Source of the DNA: Flavobacteriaceae bacterium
GTDB taxonomy: Bacteria > Bacteroidota > Bacteroidia > Flavobacteriales > Flavobacteriaceae
Assembly: GCA_003533785.1 (NCBI GenBank)
Contig: DQCR01000036.1
Coordinates: 1 to 64,000, forward strand
Length of the DNA stretch: 64,000 bases
Direction: 5' to 3'
Shown: positions 62,488 through 64,000 of the stretch, one piece after another
How the letters are laid out: every line of letters starts with the position of its first letter
Position numbering within the stretch: position 1 is the first letter of the stretch
Notes under the pieces: generated by a model
Databases searched by the model: none
What the model was told of the DNA's origin: nothing
Seen by the model: the letters and a program-made list of their open reading frames with translations, nothing else
Translations under genes and position numbers: made by a program

Positions 62488-64000
62488 ATGTTTAAACGAA
62501 TTTACCTTTATGCTATTGGTGCTATATTCATTATTTCACCAAGTGTAAAAGCACAGCAAAAACTAAGTGATTACTTTGGCGACCTTCGGGCACGGCACAT
62601 CGGGCCCGCTCTTATGAGTGGTCGGGTCAACGACCTAGAATTACACCCGACCAACTCACGCATTCTTTATGCAGGAACCGCTGGAGGTGGTGTGTGGAAA
62701 TCCAGTGATGGTGGAGCCACTTTCAATCCAATATTTGATGATCACAGTCAATCCGTTGGGGCTGTTGAATTGGATCCCAACAACCCCGATAAAGTCATCT
62801 ATGTTGGAACAGGGGAAACCTGGACACGAAACAGCGTCTCCGTTGGTGATGGCCTATATCGATCTAACGATGGGGGGGTAAACTGGACAAAATTAGGTTT
62901 TGAAAGGTCAGAAAGAATCGCCAATATTATCGTTAATCCAGAAAATTCCAATGAGATTTATGTTGGTGTACTAGGAGCCTTATGGTCAGACAGTTCCGAA
63001 AGAGGCGTATACAAATCTATCGATGGTGGAGCTTCATGGTCTAAAATCCTTTATGATGGTCCCGCTACTGGCTGTGCCGATCTTGCAATGGACCCTGAAG
63101 ATCCTAATACCTTGTATGCTTCGATGTGGGAATTTAGAAGAACAGCTTGGTCTTTCAATTCTGGAGGAAACAAGAGTTCTTTATACAAATCAACAGACGG
63201 GGGTGCCAGCTGGAAAAAAATCCACAATGGATTCCCAGAGGGCAAACTGGGCCGATTGGCCATCGCTGTAGCCCCGTCGAATCCAAATATTTTATACACA
63301 GTAATCGAAGCTGAAAAACAGGACAAAAAAGGACTGTACCGAAGTGATGACAGAGGAGAATCATGGGCCCAAAGCAATAATGACTTTGGAATTACCGTAC
63401 GTCCGTTTTATTTTTCTCGAATAGTCATTGACCCAAATGACCCCGATGTTGTTATGAAAGCAGGTTTATTCGGTTCTATATCACGTGACGGAGGTAAGAC
63501 CTTTAAGAATTTGGGTACGATGCACAGTGATGTACACGACTTTGCTTTTAATGTCAAGGATTCCGATTACATCTATACTGCCACTGACGGGGGTGTTTAC
63601 CGATCATGGAATGGTGGGACCACCTTTGAAATTGTTGAAAACTTACCACTATCTCAGTTCTATCACATTAGTGTAGATAATGCAGAACCTTATAACGTCT
63701 ATGGTGGGTTGCAAGATAATGGTTCTTGGTTTGGTCCCAATGCAGCAGCGGGAGGCGTTAAAGCGGCCGAATGGACTTCGGTTGGTCAAGGTGATGGGTT
63801 TAGAGTGTTAAAACATCCAAGTAAAAGAATCATCTACTCCGAAATGCAAGGAGCCGAAAATGTGTGGCGCTATGATTTAGATAATGGACTTATAAAAACA
63901 ATACAACCCCTACCCAAAAAGGGACAACCTAAATTCCGTTTTAATTGGAATGCTCCTTTGGCTGTTAGTGAACACCAGCCCGATCGCCTGTATATTGGAA
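62488..64000 (+). CDS. Secreted beta-propeller (BNR/VPS10-like sortilin repeat) protein, truncated by window edge
   Basis: 504 codons from ATG 62488, open to the right edge. A signal peptide (FKRIYLYAIGAIFIISPSVKAQ) is followed by at least four blades with the Asp-box SxDGGxxW: KSSDGGATF, RSNDGGVNW, KSIDGGASW, KSTDGGASW and RSDDRGESW, plus SRDGGKTF. This is the sortilin/VPS10-like family of secreted exo-beta-propellers. The family includes glycosidase-like and signal-binding proteins; the substrate is unknown. Follows the LolA-like gene by 21 nt. Confidence 0.85.
   Translation, partial: MFKRIYLYAIGAIFIISPSVKAQQKLSDYFGDLRARHIGPALMSGRVNDLELHPTNSRILYAGTAGGGVWKSSDGGATFNPIFDDHSQSVGAVELDPNNPDKVIYVGTGETWTRNSVSVGDGLYRSNDGGVNWTKLGFERSERIANIIVNPENSNEIYVGVLGALWSDSSERGVYKSIDGGASWSKILYDGPATGCADLAMDPEDPNTLYASMWEFRRTAWSFNSGGNKSSLYKSTDGGASWKKIHNGFPEGKLGRLAIAVAPSNPNILYTVIEAEKQDKKGLYRSDDRGESWAQSNNDFGITVRPFYFSRIVIDPNDPDVVMKAGLFGSISRDGGKTFKNLGTMHSDVHDFAFNVKDSDYIYTATDGGVYRSWNGGTTFEIVENLPLSQFYHISVDNAEPYNVYGGLQDNGSWFGPNAAAGGVKAAEWTSVGQGDGFRVLKHPSKRIIYSEMQGAENVWRYDLDNGLIKTIQPLPKKGQPKFRFNWNAPLAVSEHQPDRLYIG

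Overview
The window reads as a chromosomal segment from a member of the Bacteroidota, most likely Flavobacteriia. I base this on the gene families (BshA, a short SerC/SerA pair, TM2, DUF4834, DUF1835, TIGR02757, LptD, TamB) and on several promoters that match the Bacteroidota consensus TTTG-N17-23-TAnnTTTG. The DNA is AT-rich and gene-dense, with many 1-20 nt gaps and 4-nt start/stop overlaps. I see no rRNA, tRNA or CRISPR array, no complete mobile element and no replication origin. Both ends cut genes: parC on the left and a beta-propeller exoprotein on the right.

Layout. 1-3.7 kb: parE-parC, ychF and a ferredoxin (minus). 3.8-7.3 kb: a LuxC-like acyl-CoA reductase, serC, serA and a small membrane protein. 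7.3-13.2 kb: folE/msrA (minus); a LolD-type ATPase, TIGR02757, a dihydroorotase-like protein without metal ligands and an esterase (plus); then an MBL hydrolase pair (minus). 13.2-20.7 kb: two conserved unknowns, TM2, bcp, nth, a small 50-codon gene behind an ECF sigma factor, and uvrA. 20.7-29.7 kb: a minus-strand flippase/YfhO/DUF4834 group, an outer-membrane protein, GNAT, mnmE and an acyltransferase.

29.7-31.7 kb is the odd region: an isolated AraC-type helix-turn-helix gene, 314 bp of very AT-rich DNA with three perfect inverted repeats, and a tyrosine-recombinase-fold protein whose active site is dismantled (Arg I to Lys, His to Glu, nucleophile Tyr to Phe). Another 9-bp inverted repeat sits at its stop codon. 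It looks like a domesticated, non-cutting recombinase and is the best candidate here for something undescribed.

31.7-46.1 kb is envelope-centred: a penicillin-acylase family enzyme; an eight-gene minus-strand operon (amidase, MCE protein, membrane Fe-S protein, HAD protein, CCG Fe-S protein, unknown, NagZ/beta-lactamase fusion, BshA); and LptD with RidA divergent from it. 46.1-57.6 kb: an amino-sugar-kinase-like gene, gap and pfkA, a giant TamB, then tsaD, rsmE, an AI-2E-type permease and an M20 peptidase. 57.6-64 kb: nitronate monooxygenase, a DUF4442 protein and alanine dehydrogenase in one operon behind a terminator-like leader, a second (lipoprotein) MsrA, a DUF3347-like lipoprotein, an outer-membrane lipoprotein-sorting-like protein and the truncated beta-propeller protein.

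All calls come from reading translated sequence by eye; no database search was run. Start codons were moved inward where a downstream ATG fits the family better, and each case is stated.
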